A DNA stretch of 64,000 nt from Zingiber officinale (GCF_018446385.1 NC_056001.1:8605672-8669671), one strand, 5' to 3'. Counted from the stretch's first letter, positions 10,365 through 23,512 are shown. Notes: generated from the sequence alone by a model not told the origin. Made by a program: numbers and translations.

Positions 10365-11081
10365 TGCAGGATCGAAATGAATGAAAGAGAGGGGAGGGGG
10401 GGTTAATCTCGTCTTAAAACTCTTCTTTTTGGATTTAAAAATTCTTTGGAAACTTGAGTACGCAGCAGAAAAACTAAGTAAGAATAACATAGTAGAAAAT
10501 AAAAGGCTCATTTGTTTTTACTTGGTTTGAAATCTTCAATGACTCCTACTCCAAAACTCACGATCCCTTGGACCGTATCGATTGGGCAATCGGCTAAAAT
10601 TTCTTCTGAAAACCATTCGACATATACATCAAATAAATAAATAAGAAAAGTGTAACAACCTACATTTTCCTATGCAGGTATAATAATAATTGAAAATATA
10701 CTTTTACTGACACTTGCACTAGTTGTAGTTCATAGCTCAAGATCGGTGTCACTCTAGCTACAATAGTTGGGCATAGTAGAGTCATAGTAGAGTGGTAGGA
10801 GAGAGACGACACAGCAGAATGATCAAAGAAGTTTGTTTAGTAGTGAGGTAGAAAAAGCTAGTCGAGCGTCTTTTTTATACTGTATTAGAGGTGCCTCTAC
10901 TGACCCAAGGTGCCTCCATTCAAGCTAATCTGATCTGAAGTCTTCGGACGTTATCCTTCTGGAGATGTCATCAATCATCTGAGGGCCCCTCCATTGCCAT
11001 CTGAGGTGTCTCCGACCAACCCAAGGCACCTCTAGTGGCTGAAACTTCATCTGTGAGGTTTATTTGGGTGGAGGCACCTCC

Positions 11082-12192
11082 TGTTAGAGAAATTTAGGTA
11101 TCCTAGGGTTTTGATGTTTGGGCAAAATTTTAAGTTAGGTTTATTGTTGTATTTAATATGCATTGTGAGTGTGTAGGATACAGGTACAACAAGGAGAGTC
11201 CAAGTGTGATCTTGGCAAAGGAGGAAACTCCAAGGGTGAGTCTTGGCGGTGTAAGTCCAAGCATGTAGTCTTGGCAACGTAAGTCCAAATGTGACTTGGC
11301 AATGGATGAAGTCCCGGAGGCGCGGCCTCTTAGCAAAGGAAGATCTGACAACAATGACAAGTCCGATGGAAGCTCCAGAAGATAAGGCGTCAAGGATGGG
11401 GAGGCATCCGAGAGACGCGAGGCTGATGGAGGAGGTTATAAGGCTAGGTCTAGGTTGTGAGGGCAAGGACGAGTGCATGAAAAATTATACTCAGGGTAAA
11501 ATATTAAGTTCATGGTTTCACTATACCAGTTACTGTAGCAATTACTGTAGCACTTATTGTAGCAGTCGACTGGTGTTTTCATTAGTCGACTGGTAGCGAA
11601 TAGAATGTCTTTGTTCGCTCAACATATGTGGAGTAGTCGATTGATATTTTCATTAGTCGACTGTATCGAGCCGTTGACCTGTAACGATTGAATTCCACTT
11701 AGGACCGGTCGACTGGTGTTTTTACCAGTCGACTGGTGGGTGGATAAAATAGTAGGTGTTTTCCTCCCGATCTCTGTTTATTAGATCTCGGGGTGCTTGG
11801 GTAAGGTTGATGAAATAGAGGTGGTTAACCTCTATCAGTAGTCTTTCTAGCTCTTGTGTGTAATCCGTGTGTACGTGATCAAGGTTGTGACGAGGTTTCT
11901 CCACCCACAAGGAGATCGTGCTAGCTCAAGGTTTTTCGAGAATTGATCCATCGACGGATTGAGATTTCGTCCACCTTACGGACACGTTGTGGAGTAGGAG
12001 CAAGTTATCTCCGAACCACGTAACCAAACGTGTTAAAGTTTGCTGGGTTTTCTTCTTTGTATTATTTAGGGTTTAACTTTATATTTGTTAGTATTTTGTT
12101 TTGTATTTCTGTTGCATACTAAAAAGTGTAGGAAGCGATGATTAGGGTGATCGGCTATTCACCCCCTCTAGCTGGGCGTCAAGGTCCCAACA
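11082..12192 (+). mobile_element. Solo LTR (1111 bp) with GTCGAC repeats
   Basis: It runs from TGTTAGAGAA to AAGGTCCCAACA with a perfect CCTCC duplication (11077-11081, 12193-12197). A 5' part has short tandem 'aagtccaa..tgtgacttggca' units (11195-11310). A block of AGTCGACTGG words (11565-11740) sits right before a TATA-like GGATAAAATAG (11742-11752). The 3' end 'ggctattcaccccctctagc' is shared with elements B and C, which suggests a Sirevirus-like origin. Confidence 0.92.
11565..11752 (+). promoter_or_regulatory. GTCGAC palindrome cluster and TATA-like box
   Basis: Five copies of (T/C)AGTCGACTG or close variants, some paired as opposed half-sites around 'gtgtttttacc', end just before GGATAAAATAG. 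An upstream-element role is inferred from position. Confidence 0.5.
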
Positions 12193-12582
12193 CCTCCATC
12201 AATCCAAGGCGCTTCTAATCAGCTGAGGCGCCTTGAGCACTGTTCATCCTAATTTTAATTTTGTTTTAAGCTCTTGCACAATCATGTTAGTCCAAATAAC
12301 AAAATTACTTTCAAAATAGAGTTAGCACCGATGTATAAATTAATTTATGAATTAGATCATGTCTGACATGACCACGATCTAGTCTTGGTCTCAACTTATA
12401 TTTTCAAAATGGATCTAAGTTGGATCAACGCCTATAGCCTACTGGGACTCTTCCTCACTAGATCTCTCTCCTTCAGTTGTTTACTTGACCTCACATGTTA
12501 AACATCTCATCCTCTAGGCTTGTTTGGACTTTCTCTAGTCCTACTTAGTGTTTGATCAACTTGATCAACAAACACTTTCCTG

Positions 12583-13069
12583 TAGCGGTGGCAATTTATG
12601 ACCCGCAATGGAAACACGACTCGAACCAAATATGAAAAAAATCATGTTAGAATCAGGCCTTATTGGGTTTGGGTCGAGTTCGAGTTGACCTGATTGACAC
12701 AATTAATAAATGGGTCGGGTTCAGGTTAACTTGAAATGACCCAATTACAACCCGCGAACTAATTTATAAATATTTTTGGGTCGAGTTTGGGTCAAATTCT
12801 AGTTGAGTTCGGGTTAAAATAAGCATATTTTAATAAAAAGCTTATTTTTCAGGTCGGATTCGAGTTAAGATGAATATGTTTTTATAAATAGGTCATTTCG
12901 AGTCAGGTCGAGTTCGGGTTGGATTCAGATTGTGGGTCATTTCAGGTCGGGTTCGGGTCAAATACAGATAAATAGGTCGAGTTTGGGTCGAATAATTTGC
13001 CCCGAAATATTAATCAGGTCCGGTTCAAATTTTGATGTTCCAACCTGCCAACCTAAATTTCCACCCCCA
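12583..13069. mobile_element. Small non-autonomous hAT element (487 bp)
   Basis: Inverted ends TAGCGGTGGCAATTT and TGGGGGTGGAAATTT (right end inward) are flanked by the 8-bp duplication CTTTCCTG/CTTTCCTA (12575-12582, 13070-13077). The interior is made of GGGTCGGGTTCGGGTT-like words in both orientations. No coding capacity. Confidence 0.92.
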
Positions 13070-13641
13070 CTTTCCTACGACACCAAGTTAACACAACAAA
13101 TATAAAATATTAAAGTAAAGTAGTGTTAGCAGTATTCAATATTTGCTGGTCCAGTCGACCGTGCGCAGACTCACACATGCTTAGAGTTCACTCCTTCAAA
13201 ACTTCTCATTATCTAGGGTTACCTCCCCCTAGGATTTTTCACTGTCTAGCTTCACTACTAGGGCTTTCACTATATAGCTTCTCTCACTAGGAATTTCACT
13301 GCTTGACTTTACTCATCATGACTTTCACCACCTAGCTTCAGTCATCAAGACTTCTCCTTGCCTAACCTCCAGTTAAAACTAGTCACTAGCTAGACTTCTC
13401 ACCTGTCTAATCTCTGATTAGGACTTACTCTTGCTTAACCTCTAGTTAAGATTAGTCACTCAATATACTTCTCACATGTCTAACCTCCGATTAAGACTTA
13501 CCCTTACTAGTCATCTAATCCTGACTAGACACCTCTATTTCAAACATCAAGTCTTGTTTGGTTCAACTCGTAGTCAAACTGACAAGATTTAAGTACATTG
13601 TCAAACATTGAAACCCTTGAGGTTGATTGTCCAACACTAAG

Positions 13642-13821
13642 GTCCATCAGACAGTTTTGTCTAAAAGTTGTTTATGGGCCTAAAGATCTCGAAATAACAC
13701 TAAATCAAGTTATATGTGATCGGCTAATGCTCCTAATTAATCTATCCATATGCTCAATACATTGTAGCACAATGGTATTTGAAGGCACAGATACATTCAG
13801 GAGCACTAGTCAAGCATATAG
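13642..13821. repeat. ~320-bp repeat with orientation switch
   Basis: Up to about 13770 the repeat is minus-oriented. From about 13772 ('gcacaatggtatttgaagg...caggagcactagtc') the same text appears plus-oriented, so 13710-13821 can fold back on itself. The plus block continues across element A at 47217. Confidence 0.65.
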
Positions 13822-16426
13822 TGTTAGAGTGTATACTAAAAGTCTAGCTTTTGTATAAGCATTTATTTAGAAATAAAGAATCACGATGGTCAAATATCTA
13901 TATTTATTTGTTAAATGTAATTTGTTCAATTAATTTATATAGTAGACAACATAGTATGTGGTGTTACACACAGAAGATCATATTGTCGGTTCTTTATAAA
14001 TTATAAATAGTTGCTCGCGACTAAAATAGAAAAGAACAAACCGTTGAAGTAGTCGTAGTGTAATTAAGTATTAGTTTATTTTAACTAATAAATTATACTG
14101 ATACACTCCAAGTGTATTAAGTAAGATCATTTTAGGTAAGTTCTTTTTGTACTGACTTTATAAAAAAACTAGACCTTAGTTATTATGGAAGTGTGTGCTC
14201 TTAATCCTAATATAATAACAAACACATATATTTATTATTTATTTCTTTGACTTATCAATGGCTGAGATTTAGCTCGATAAATCAATAAGCCCGATAAGTT
14301 AGGAAATGATATTACTTATAGTGTGTTTTGTTGATTATAGAAGAAAACTGTGTCCTAGTAATCTAGGTTGAGAATGACCCCAAGAGGAGCTCATAAGGAT
14401 TGTCATGTTAAACCCTACAGGTGGACTTAGTCCAACATGACGATAAGGTTGAGTGGTACTACTCTTGGACTAAGATATTAATTAAGTGAGTTGTCAGTAG
14501 CTCATTTAATTAGTGGGCATTCGATATCTTAAACACAGGGAGACTAACACACTCATAATAAGAAAGATCCCAAAATGTAATTTGGGATTGGTGTGGTAGT
14601 TCAATAATAGTTCTTTAGTGGAATGAATTATTATTGATGAAATTAAGTTATGTGTTCGGGGCGAACACGGGATACTTAATTTCATCGGGAGACCAAAACC
14701 AATTCCTCCTCTTGATCCCTATCGTAGCCTCTTAATTATAGAGTATTATACCCACCTATACCCACCTTCTTACCCATCCTATAGGGGCCGACCAAGCTAG
14801 CTTGGAGTCCAAGCTAGGGCGGGCCAAAGGCATGGTTCATGGGTTCATGAGGTGGTCGGCCCTAGCTTGAACCCAAGCTTAGGTGGCCGACCCTATTAAA
14901 ATAAAAAATAATTTTATTTTTTAAAATTTTTCTTATGTGGATTCCATGTTTTAAAAGAGAGTTTAAAATTTAAATCTTTCCTTTTATAGCTTTCTACAAA
15001 AGAATAAGAAAAGATTTGAAATCTTTCCTTAGTTGTAGATTGAAAGGTAGATTTTAATTTTGAGTAAACTTTCCTTTTTTAACCATGTTCATGATTTAAA
15101 AGAGAGTTTAAAAATTAAATATTCTATTTTATTAGTTTCTACAAAAGATTAAGAAAAGATTTGATATCTTTCCTTATTTGTAGATTAAAAGGAGATTTTA
15201 ATTTTTAGAGATAACTTTCCTTTTTGAAAATCATCCACATGTTTAAAAGAAAGATTTTAATTTATAAAATTTCCTTTTTACAAATCACCATGAAGGGAAA
15301 AATTATTGGAGAAATTTTTATAAATTTCCGGAAACAAATTAGGAAGTTTTAATTCTTGTGTGAATTAAATTTTCCTTGATTGGGATTAGAATAGTGGTCG
15401 GCCATATGGTTTGAGAAAAGGAAATTGATTTTAAATCAATTAAATTTTCTTTTTCATGGCAAAGAAATTAAGAAAGTTTTTATTAAAATTTCCTTATTTG
15501 CCAAGACCAAGGAATATAAATGAGGGGGTAGAGGTGCCTTAATGGGTGATAACCTCTATTCTATTTTCTCCTCTCTTTTCCTCCTTGGGTGTGGCCAGCC
15601 CCTCCTCTTTCTCTCTTCCCTTTCTTGTGGCCGAAACCTCTTCATTGGTGGAGTTGTTTTGGTGGCCAGATCAAGCAAGGAGAAGAAGGAGAGAAAGGAA
15701 GCCTAGTCTCTAGCATCCCTTGGAGCATTGGTGGTGGCCGAACCTATCCATCAAGAAGGATTCTTGGTGGCCGAAAACTAGAAGGAAGAAGAAGGTACTT
15801 GGTGGTTCTCATCTCGGAAGATCGTTGCCCACACAACGTCCGAGGTTAGAAGAGGAATACGGTAGAAGATCAAGAGGTCATTAAAGTTCACAAAGAAAGG
15901 TATTACTAGTATTTATTTTCCGCATCATGCTAGTTTATTTTTCTTTGTATGAATTCCAAACACAAGAGGCATTATATCTAGTTTTTCGAATTAGTTTTTC
16001 GAGTTTGTGTTTTCTTTGTTTTCGAATTTGTGATTCGATTGTTCTTTTTGGTTAACCTAGAGTTATTTAAGGAAATTAAATATTAGCTTTCCTTAAAAAG
16101 CTTTGTCTAGGCGGTGGTGGTTGCTCCCATATCCAAGAAGGCCATGTGCCTCGCCATGCAGTCCTGGAAGCCAATTTTAGAAATTAATATTTAATGGAAT
16201 TAATAACATAGGTAGATTTGAATCAATAGTGTTAAGTTCCGCTTGCGATTCAAATCTAAACCATTAAGAACAGATAAGTTAAATTTGGAATCAATGATGT
16301 TAAGTTCCGTCTGTGATTCCTAATTTAACTTCTAAAGAACGCAATAGGTTATTTAAGGAAAGGTTCGACACTTGTACAAAATTTTTGTACAGTGGAACCA
16401 GTACGTTTTCCTAGGACTAACCAACA
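13822..16426 (+). repeat. 5' LTR of element A
   Basis: 2605 bp, from TGTTAGAGTGTATACT to GGACTAACCAACA. An AT-rich middle is followed by a leader-like region with GTGGCCGG/GGCCGAAAC words and a purine-rich stretch (15590-15870). It is close to the 3' LTR over its whole length. An 86-codon frame (15589-15849) ending SEDRCPHNVRG has counterparts in the other LTR copies but matches no known protein. Confidence 0.9.
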
Positions 16427-16428
16427 AT

Positions 16429-16440
16429 TGGTATCAGAGC
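16429..16440 (+). other. Primer-binding site of element A
   Basis: TGGTATCAGAGC, complementary to the 3' end of initiator-Met tRNA, 2 bases after the LTR. Confidence 0.9.
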
Positions 16441-17325
16441 TAGGGTTTGCCTTTGTGTGTTTAGAATTCAAATAGGCTATACACATGTCATACATAATTT
16501 AGGCAGGATAATAGTAGGATATGTTAACTTTTTGGTTCCAGACTCCAACTATTATGGCTTATAGATGTTGTGTGTGATTGGACCCTTGGACATGTCAAGG
16601 GCATTATTTTGTGTGCATGATTGTATGTATCAAATACAGCAGGAGCTGTATTATTTTTAGAATTTGATTTTTGTCCGATCTAGAATACATGTACATTCCC
16701 TCGTGGAATATAGAATCGACACATGTAAAATTCTATTTTTGTCGCGGATCGGATGCTTACAAGGCGTGGTACTTTTGAAGCACCAGAGGCGCAGCGGAAT
16801 AAGAAGCAAGATGGATGCGACGTCTCGACTCGATGGCGGTGGCTATAGTGGGCAGCAGCTAGGGTTGGAGCATACTAAAGACAGTGATGGAAAATGCCAT
16901 AATAGTTGAAAAATTAATTTCCAAATTTATTGCTTTTATTTACTGTGATGTTTATGTGCATGTGATGTATGCTAGCATAGGTTAAAATCCTCATTTTTAA
17001 ATAACTAAGTGGGAGAGGGATTTTAATAAATTACACGATCTCCATTACTGGTTTGTAAGTGATGCAACAAGCTTGCGTGTTGGCTCTGAGTGCCTCCCTC
17101 CACAACGGATGGGTTTGTTGCGGATCACTAGATCAAACTTCCTTTATGGATGGTTTGTTTAGGAAATTGTTTAGGAGCGTGTGATCTTCTCCAACTGAAT
17201 GGGCATAATCCTATTTAATGGACTAAGTATCGAGTAATGGTATACACTTAGACGCATTCAATAGTATCCTCCCCAACGGAGTCATTGCTATTGTTTTGCG
17301 GGACCAAAGCAATACCAACTATTAA
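16441..17325 (+). other. Leader of element A, non-coding
   Basis: It matches the leader of the truncated relative at 52000-52750 (minus). No long frame. It includes 'ctccaactattatggcttatag' and a 'cctccctccacaacgg' stretch conserved in both. Confidence 0.55.
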
Positions 17326-17865
17326 TTTGTCATAAAATTAGGTAAAACCCCCCTCTTACAAATGTTTGAATTTGTATACATCCACACTAACGTGGCATAC
17401 AAAATTCACGGTGTTTGAGGTAATTTTATTTGTCATAAAGTTATGTTGACAATATAAAATGGGTAATACCTCCTCTTACAAACAATTGAATTTGTATACG
17501 TCCACACTAACGTGACATACAAAATTCATGGTGTTTGAGGTAATTTAAAGTTGACAAGATAATTAATGGGTAAGACCCTCCTCTTACGAATGTTGAATTT
17601 GTATACGTCCACACTAACGTGGCATGCAAAATTCCCGGTGTTTGAGGTGTTGGTGAATTTAAATAATATTGTTTGAGGAATTAATGTTATTTTAAATTCA
17701 AAGTTTTGACCAAATATTTGATCAAAGACAAACCAACTATTAATTTTATTCGTCATAAAGTAAGGTTGACGAGATAATAAAATGGATAAAATCTCCTCTT
17801 TGATTTTGTATACGTCCAAACTATTGTGGCATACAAAATTCACGAGGATTTTAAGGAGTTGGTCT
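17326..17865 (+). repeat. ~110-bp tandem repeats in the leader of element A
   Basis: Four imperfect units: 'gtcataaagttaggttgac', 'gggtaagaccctcctctta', 'gtatacgtccacactaacg' then 'tggcatacaaaattcacgg' and 'gtgtttgagg'. The related element at 51850-51990 has essentially one unit, so the array expanded or contracted after the copies split. Confidence 0.75.
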
Positions 17866-17973
17866 TGACCAAATATTTTTGTGATTCTTAGGATTTCAAA
17901 TATTAGTCAATTCTCTAGTTGTTATACTATAGAAAAGACTTAGTAACCCAATTATAATTATTGGAAATAGGAC

Positions 17974-18874
17974 TTGGACATTAAGGTAGACTGTCTTCTT
18001 AGAACTGAGAACAATATAGGTATATTTAATTCATTAGTTGTTGAAATATGTTTAGTGATGTTATCTACTAGTACCTGGAGTGTAGATACAGATGTCACTA
18101 ATCATGTCTGCAATTCATTGCAGGGTTCCAGGAAACCCGACAACTATATGAAAAGGAAAACACCGTCTACATGGGCACTACTGCAAAAGTAGCAGTTATT
18201 GCAGTGGGAGATGTTTATCCTCTGATAGGAATAAAATATAGATTTTCAGAAATTGTCTTTACATACTAAGTTTAGAAAGAACCTGATTTTGATTTCTAAA
18301 CTATTAAAGAATATATATTCTGTCTATTTTGATAACAAACTTGTTATCAAGGAAAATAGGGAAGTTATCTGTTCTGGTACGTTGGTTGACAATTTATAAT
18401 CCAATAACTCCCACGATGTAATAAATGGAAATTAATAACACATTTTCTAACTTTAATAAGATAAAGTAACCTTCGGAAATGAACCAATCATATTTTTGGC
18501 ATCTAAGGCTATGTTATATTAACTTGAGTAGGATTCAAAGGATAATAATCAATGAACTCTTGGGTTCATTGGTAGTGGAAATCTTTCCAACCTGCGAGTC
18601 TTACTTAGAAGGAAAAATAACCAAGAAACTTTTAAGTCTAAGGGATATGGAGCCAAAGATATGTTAAAATTGGTTCATTCTGATTTGTGTAGACCTTTGA
18701 CTATCCAGGTAAGAGGTTGTTTCGAATATTTCGTCTCTTTTATAGACGACTATTCGAGATAAAGATACATTTACTTGACGCGCCACAAGTCTAAGTGCTT
18801 TGATTAGTTCAAAGAGTACTAGGCTGATATGGAGTAACGTCAAAGTAAAAGTATCAAGACACTACAGTGAAATC
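17974..18874 (+). pseudogene. Element A protease and integrase N-terminus, decayed
   Basis: Nearly all of gag is missing. The text jumps from a short gag-like start near 17950 to the segment after the zinc knuckle. A protease site remains (WSVDTDVTNH, 18080-18110) where the relative at 51 kb has WCVDTGATDH, so the catalytic DTG is changed to DTD. The pre-integrase HHCC region (FWHLRLCYINLSRI, PTCESYLEGK, 18495-18615) and the start of the integrase core follow, with many stops. Broken by the solo LTR at 18875. Confidence 0.75.
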
Positions 18875-21285
18875 TGTTAGGATGTATACTAAAAGCCTAG
18901 CTTTTGGTATAAATATTTATCCAGAAATAAGAATCACATTGGTCAAATGTCTACATTTATGATAAATGTAGTTGTTCAATTAATTTATATTGTAGATAAC
19001 ATGGTGTGTGGTGTCATACACAGAGGATCATGTTATCAGTACCTTATAAATTATAAACAGTAGCTCACGACCAAAATGGAAAGGAACAAACCATTGTAAG
19101 GTCGTAGTGTAATTAGGAATTAGTTTATCTTAACTATATAATTACACTAGTACACTTAGAGTGTATTGAGTAGGATCATTAGAGGTCGTTTCTTTTATAC
19201 TGACTTTATAAAGAAACAAAGACCTCAGTTATTATGGAAGTGTGTGCTCTTAATCCTAATATAATAACAAGCATATATATTTGATATTTATTTCTTTAAT
19301 TTATCAATGGGTGAGATTTAGTTCGATGAATCAATAAGCCCGATAAGTTGGGAAATGATATCACTTATAGTGTGTGTTGTTGATTATAGAAGGAAACTGT
19401 GTCCTAGAGATACTAGGTTGATAATGTCCCCAAGAGAAGCTCATAAGGATTGTCATGTTAAACCCTGCAGGTGGACTTAGTCCGACATGATGATAAGGTT
19501 GAGTGGTACTACTCTTGGATTAAGATATTAATTAAATGAGTTGTCAGTAACTCACTTAATTAGTGGGCATTCGACATCTTAAACACAGGGAGACTAACAC
19601 ACTCATAATAAGAAGGAGCCCAAAAATGTAATTTGGGATTGGTGCGGTAGTTCAATAATAGTTCTCTAGTGGAATGAATTATTATTGATAAAATTAAGTT
19701 GTGTGTTCGGGGCGAATACGGGATGCTTAATTTTATTGGGAGACCAAAACCAATTCCTCCTCTCGGTCCCTATCGTAGCCTCTTATTTATAGAGTACTAT
19801 ACCCACCTATACCCACCTTCTATACCCACCTAAAGGGGCCGGCCAAGCTAGCTTGGGAACCAAGCTAGGGTCGGCCTAAGCATGGTTTAGGGTGGCCGGC
19901 CCTAGCTTGAACCCAAGCTAGAGGGGGCCGGCCACATTAAATTAAAAAAGAATTTTAATTTTAATTTTTATTACGTGGAAGATATAATTTATTACAGAGA
20001 ATTAAAATTAAAATATCTCTCTTTAAAAGATCTACAAAAGATTAAAAAAAAAAGAGATTAGATCTCTTTCCTTATTTGTATATTGGAAAGATATTTTATT
20101 TTTTCTCTTTGAAAATTATTCACATGTAGAAAATTAAAATTATAGAAATTTCTTTTTATCAATCATGAAGGGATTTTAAAAGGAAATTTTATTTTTTAAA
20201 ATTTTCAAAGACAAATAAGGAAGTTTTAATTGTTGATTGAAACTCTCCTAATTTTTCTATTTGAGGTGGCCGGCCATGATTAGTTGATTAAGAAATTTTA
20301 TTAAATTTTTCTTAATTAATTATTGTCAAAGAAAGTTAAGGAAATTTTATTATAAATAAATTTCCTTATTTACTAAAGCCAAGGAATATAAAAGAAGGGG
20401 TAGGGATGCCTTCATGGGAATAATCTCTTTTCTTTTCCTTCCTCTCCTCTTTGGTTTTAGTGGCCGGCCCTATTTCTCTTCTCTCCTCTTGTTGGCCGAA
20501 ACTTATCTCTTGGTGGAGCTTTTGTTAGTGGCCGGATCAAGGAAGGAGAAGAAGCAGAGAAAGCAAGCCTCGTTTCTAGCATCCCTTGGAGCATGGTGGT
20601 GGTGGCCGAACCTCTTCATCCTAGAAGAAGTTTTGATGGCCGAAACTTGCAAGGAAGAAGAAGGTGATTGGTGGTTTCTCATCTCGGAAGATCGTTGCCC
20701 ACACAACGTCCGAGGTTAGAAGAGGAATACGGTAGAAGATCAAGAGGTCTTTCTAGAAGGTATAACTAGTAATTTTTCCTTTCCGCATCATGCTAGTTAT
20801 TTATGGAAATAATACCAAATACAAGAGGCTTACGATTCTAGTATTTCGAATATGTTTTTCGATGATGTGTTCTTTTGTTTTATTTTTCCTTGTGATTTGA
20901 TTGTTCTTTTCGGTTAACCTAAAGTTATTTTAGGAAATTAAATATTAGCTTTCCATAAAAAGTTTTATCTAGTCGGTGGTGGTTGCTCCCATATCCAAGA
21001 AGGTCATGTGCCTCGCCACGTCAGTACTGGGAACCAATTATAGAAATTAATATTTAATGGAATTAATAACTTAAGGTGACTTGGGTCGAACGTGTTAAGT
21101 TCCGCAGGAGATCCAAGTCAAAACCTAAAAGAACAAATAGATTAAGTTTTGGATCAAACGTGTTAAGTTCCACAGGCGATCCAAAATTTAATTTAAAAGA
21201 ACACATGGTAGCTAGGAAAAGGTTCAGACCTTTGTACAAATTTTTGTACAGTGGAACCTCTAGGTTTTCCGAGTAGCAACCAACA
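18875..21285 (+). mobile_element. Solo LTR nested in element A
   Basis: 2411 bp, TGTTAGGATGTATACT...GTAGCAACCAACA, with a perfect AAATC duplication (18870-18874, 21286-21290). The sequence is a sister family of element A's LTR and closer to the solo LTR at 47588. It carries the frame ending SEDRCPHNVRG at 20414-20719. Confidence 0.93.
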
Positions 21286-21290
21286 AAATC

Positions 21291-22949
21291 ATAGTAACGA
21301 GTACCTCTTAGGGGAGTTTAGGAGTCACTTATCAGATGACGGGATTTAATTCCAACTAACTACACCTGGTACACCCCAACAGAATGGTGTAGTAGAAAGA
21401 AGGTATAAGGCTCTTATGAAATAATTAGATCGATGATGAGTTATTCAGAAAATTACCAAATTCGTTTTAAGGATATACACTAGAAACGAAAGTGAACATA
21501 CTACCTTCTAAGTCAGAACTCTCTACTCCCATTGAATTACAAAATGGGCGTAAGCCTAGTCTGAAGCATATTCGGATTTGAGTGGTCTAGCACATGAGAG
21601 ACACTGATAAGTTAGACATGAGTTCACTTGTTTGTGAGTTATCCTAGAAAAATGAAAAGAGGTTTATAGTCCTTAAAATCAGAAGGTCATTGTTGGCACC
21701 AATGCCCAATTTTAGAAAAGGACTATACTATGAACCACAAGCCCATGAGTAAAAATTGTTCTTAAGGAAATTAAAGGACACGTCTAATCTAGTACCAACT
21801 GTACAAGATAAAATATCACAAGAAACTGCAACACGTATCACAAATGATACACAATTACAGAAAGTGTCTCGTCGTAGTGGGAGGGTTGTTAGGCAACCTA
21901 AAAGATTCATGTTTTGGGAGAGTCTTTGATCCCTGGTGGACATGAATCTGATCCCCGGACATATGACGAAACACTCCAAGATAAAAATGCAACATCTTTG
22001 CAAAGAGCAATAAATACAGAATTAGAATATATGTATTCTAATAGAGTCTGGGATCTTATAAAATCGCCAAATGGTGTAAAAGTCATTGGGTGAAAATAAG
22101 TCTACAATAGGAAAAGAGGGATAGACAGGAAAGTAGAAACTTTCAAAGCAAGGCTTGTTGAAAAAAAAAACTTTTTCATCGGTAGTCATGCTTAAGTCTA
22201 TCCGGATTCTTTTATCTATTACTTCTCATATGGACTATGAGATTTCGCAAGTGGACGACAAGACAGCTTTCCTTAATGGAAGTCTTGAAGAAAACATCCA
22301 TATATAGCAACCAGAAGGGTTCATTGCAAAGAGCAAAGAACATCTTGTGTGTAAGCTCAATCAGCCTATGGACTGAAGTAAAGTTTCAAGATCTTGGAAC
22401 ATTCGGTTTAAAAAAGTAATTCAGACCTATGGATTTATTTTATAACCGAATGAGTCTTGTGTATACAAGAAGTGTGATAGAAACGTGGTGGTATTTCTTG
22501 TACTATACGTAGATAACATTTTTGGTAGGTGGAAACAATATCAAAGTGTTGTCAGAAGTAAGGGTATGGTTGTCCAAACAATTCGATATGAAGGACTTGG
22601 GAGAATGCATATATTCTTGGGATCAAAGTAATAAGGGATCACAAGAAAAGAATATTTTACTTATCCCAAGGTTCATATATCGAAACAATCCTTGCTCGTT
22701 TTAAGCATGCAAAACTCCAAGAAAGGTTTCTTACTTTTTCAGTATGGAGTAGCTTTATCTAAAGAGATGTCTCCGAAGACATCAAAGGAGATAGAGGAAA
22801 TGAAGGCAGTTCCTTATGCTTCGGCTGTCGGAAGCCTAATGTATGCTATGCACGAGATCATAAATCTGTTTTGCCGAGAGCATAGTTAGCAGATATCAAA
22901 GTAACCTTGGACAAGGACATTGGACTGCGATAAAGCATATATTGAAGTA
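21291..22949 (+). pseudogene. Element A integrase core and reverse transcriptase, decayed
   Basis: Integrase core text ([18 protein letters not shown], about 21365-21420) and RT follow in pieces: RVWDLIKSPNGVKVIG and KWVYNRKRG (22045-22130), DDKTAFLNGSLEE (22255-22290), KQFDMKDLGECI (22573-22610), and the RT/RNase H connection (AVPYASAVGSLMYAM, 22806-22850; SRYQSNLGQGHWTAIKHIL, 22886-22945). Frames shift often and many stops occur. The YVDD box is only a remnant ('actatacgtagataac', 22501). Cut by element B. Confidence 0.75.
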
Positions 22950-23512
22950 CCTTATGTTAGGACTTTCGGATAGCGGCTAGAGAGGGGGGTGTGAATAGCC
23001 GACCTCAAATTATCGTTTCTTCCTACAATTTAGGTTAGCGCAGCGGAAATACAATGTAGAAACGAAAGTAGAGAAGATCAAACCTCAAACACGATGATGT
23101 AACGAGGTTCAGAGATGATACTCCTACTCCTCGGCGTGTCCGTAAGGTGGACGAATCCTATCAATCCGTCGGTGGATGAGACCCCGGAAAACCGGCTAAT
23201 AAATACTCCTTCTGGGTGGAGAAACCTCGCCACAATCTCTTTTGCAACAGCAATAAAGGAGTACAAGAAATAAAGCAAGAAACAATGGATAATATGAATG
23301 TAAATACACTCTACCAAGTTTGCTTGCCTTCTTCTCGTCGACTGGAGTCCGTTGATGAAGCAGCAACTTCACGGATGATGCCAACAGCAGCTGATCAACC
23401 AGTCGAGGGAAGCTCACACGAAGCTTCAGCAAAGAGGAGCTCAGCAAAGCTCAAATCGCAGTAAGGAGGAAGAGCAAGAACTAGAAGTCTACTCTACTGT
23501 AGAGGCCCTTGA

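Larger units (their letters stand above)
10365..13636 (-). mobile_element. Long solo LTR (minus) with two nested insertions
   Basis: Read on the minus strand it starts TGTTGGACAATC and ends CGATCCTGCA. It is flanked by a perfect 5-bp CTAAG (10360-10364, 13637-13641) inside the ~320-bp repeat. It holds a solo LTR (11082-12192) and a hAT element (12583-13069). Without them it is about 1.66 kb. Its text includes several GGCGCC-like words (10885-11080, 12197-12240) and CACCTAGCTT...CTAGGGTTACC phrases (13180-13500) of the kind seen in Sirevirus-type LTRs. No internal region remains. Confidence 0.88.

Noticed and set aside
11047..11596. 101-143 codon frames in the solo LTR
   Set aside because: They lie over short tandem 'aagtccaa' units in an LTR and match no protein.
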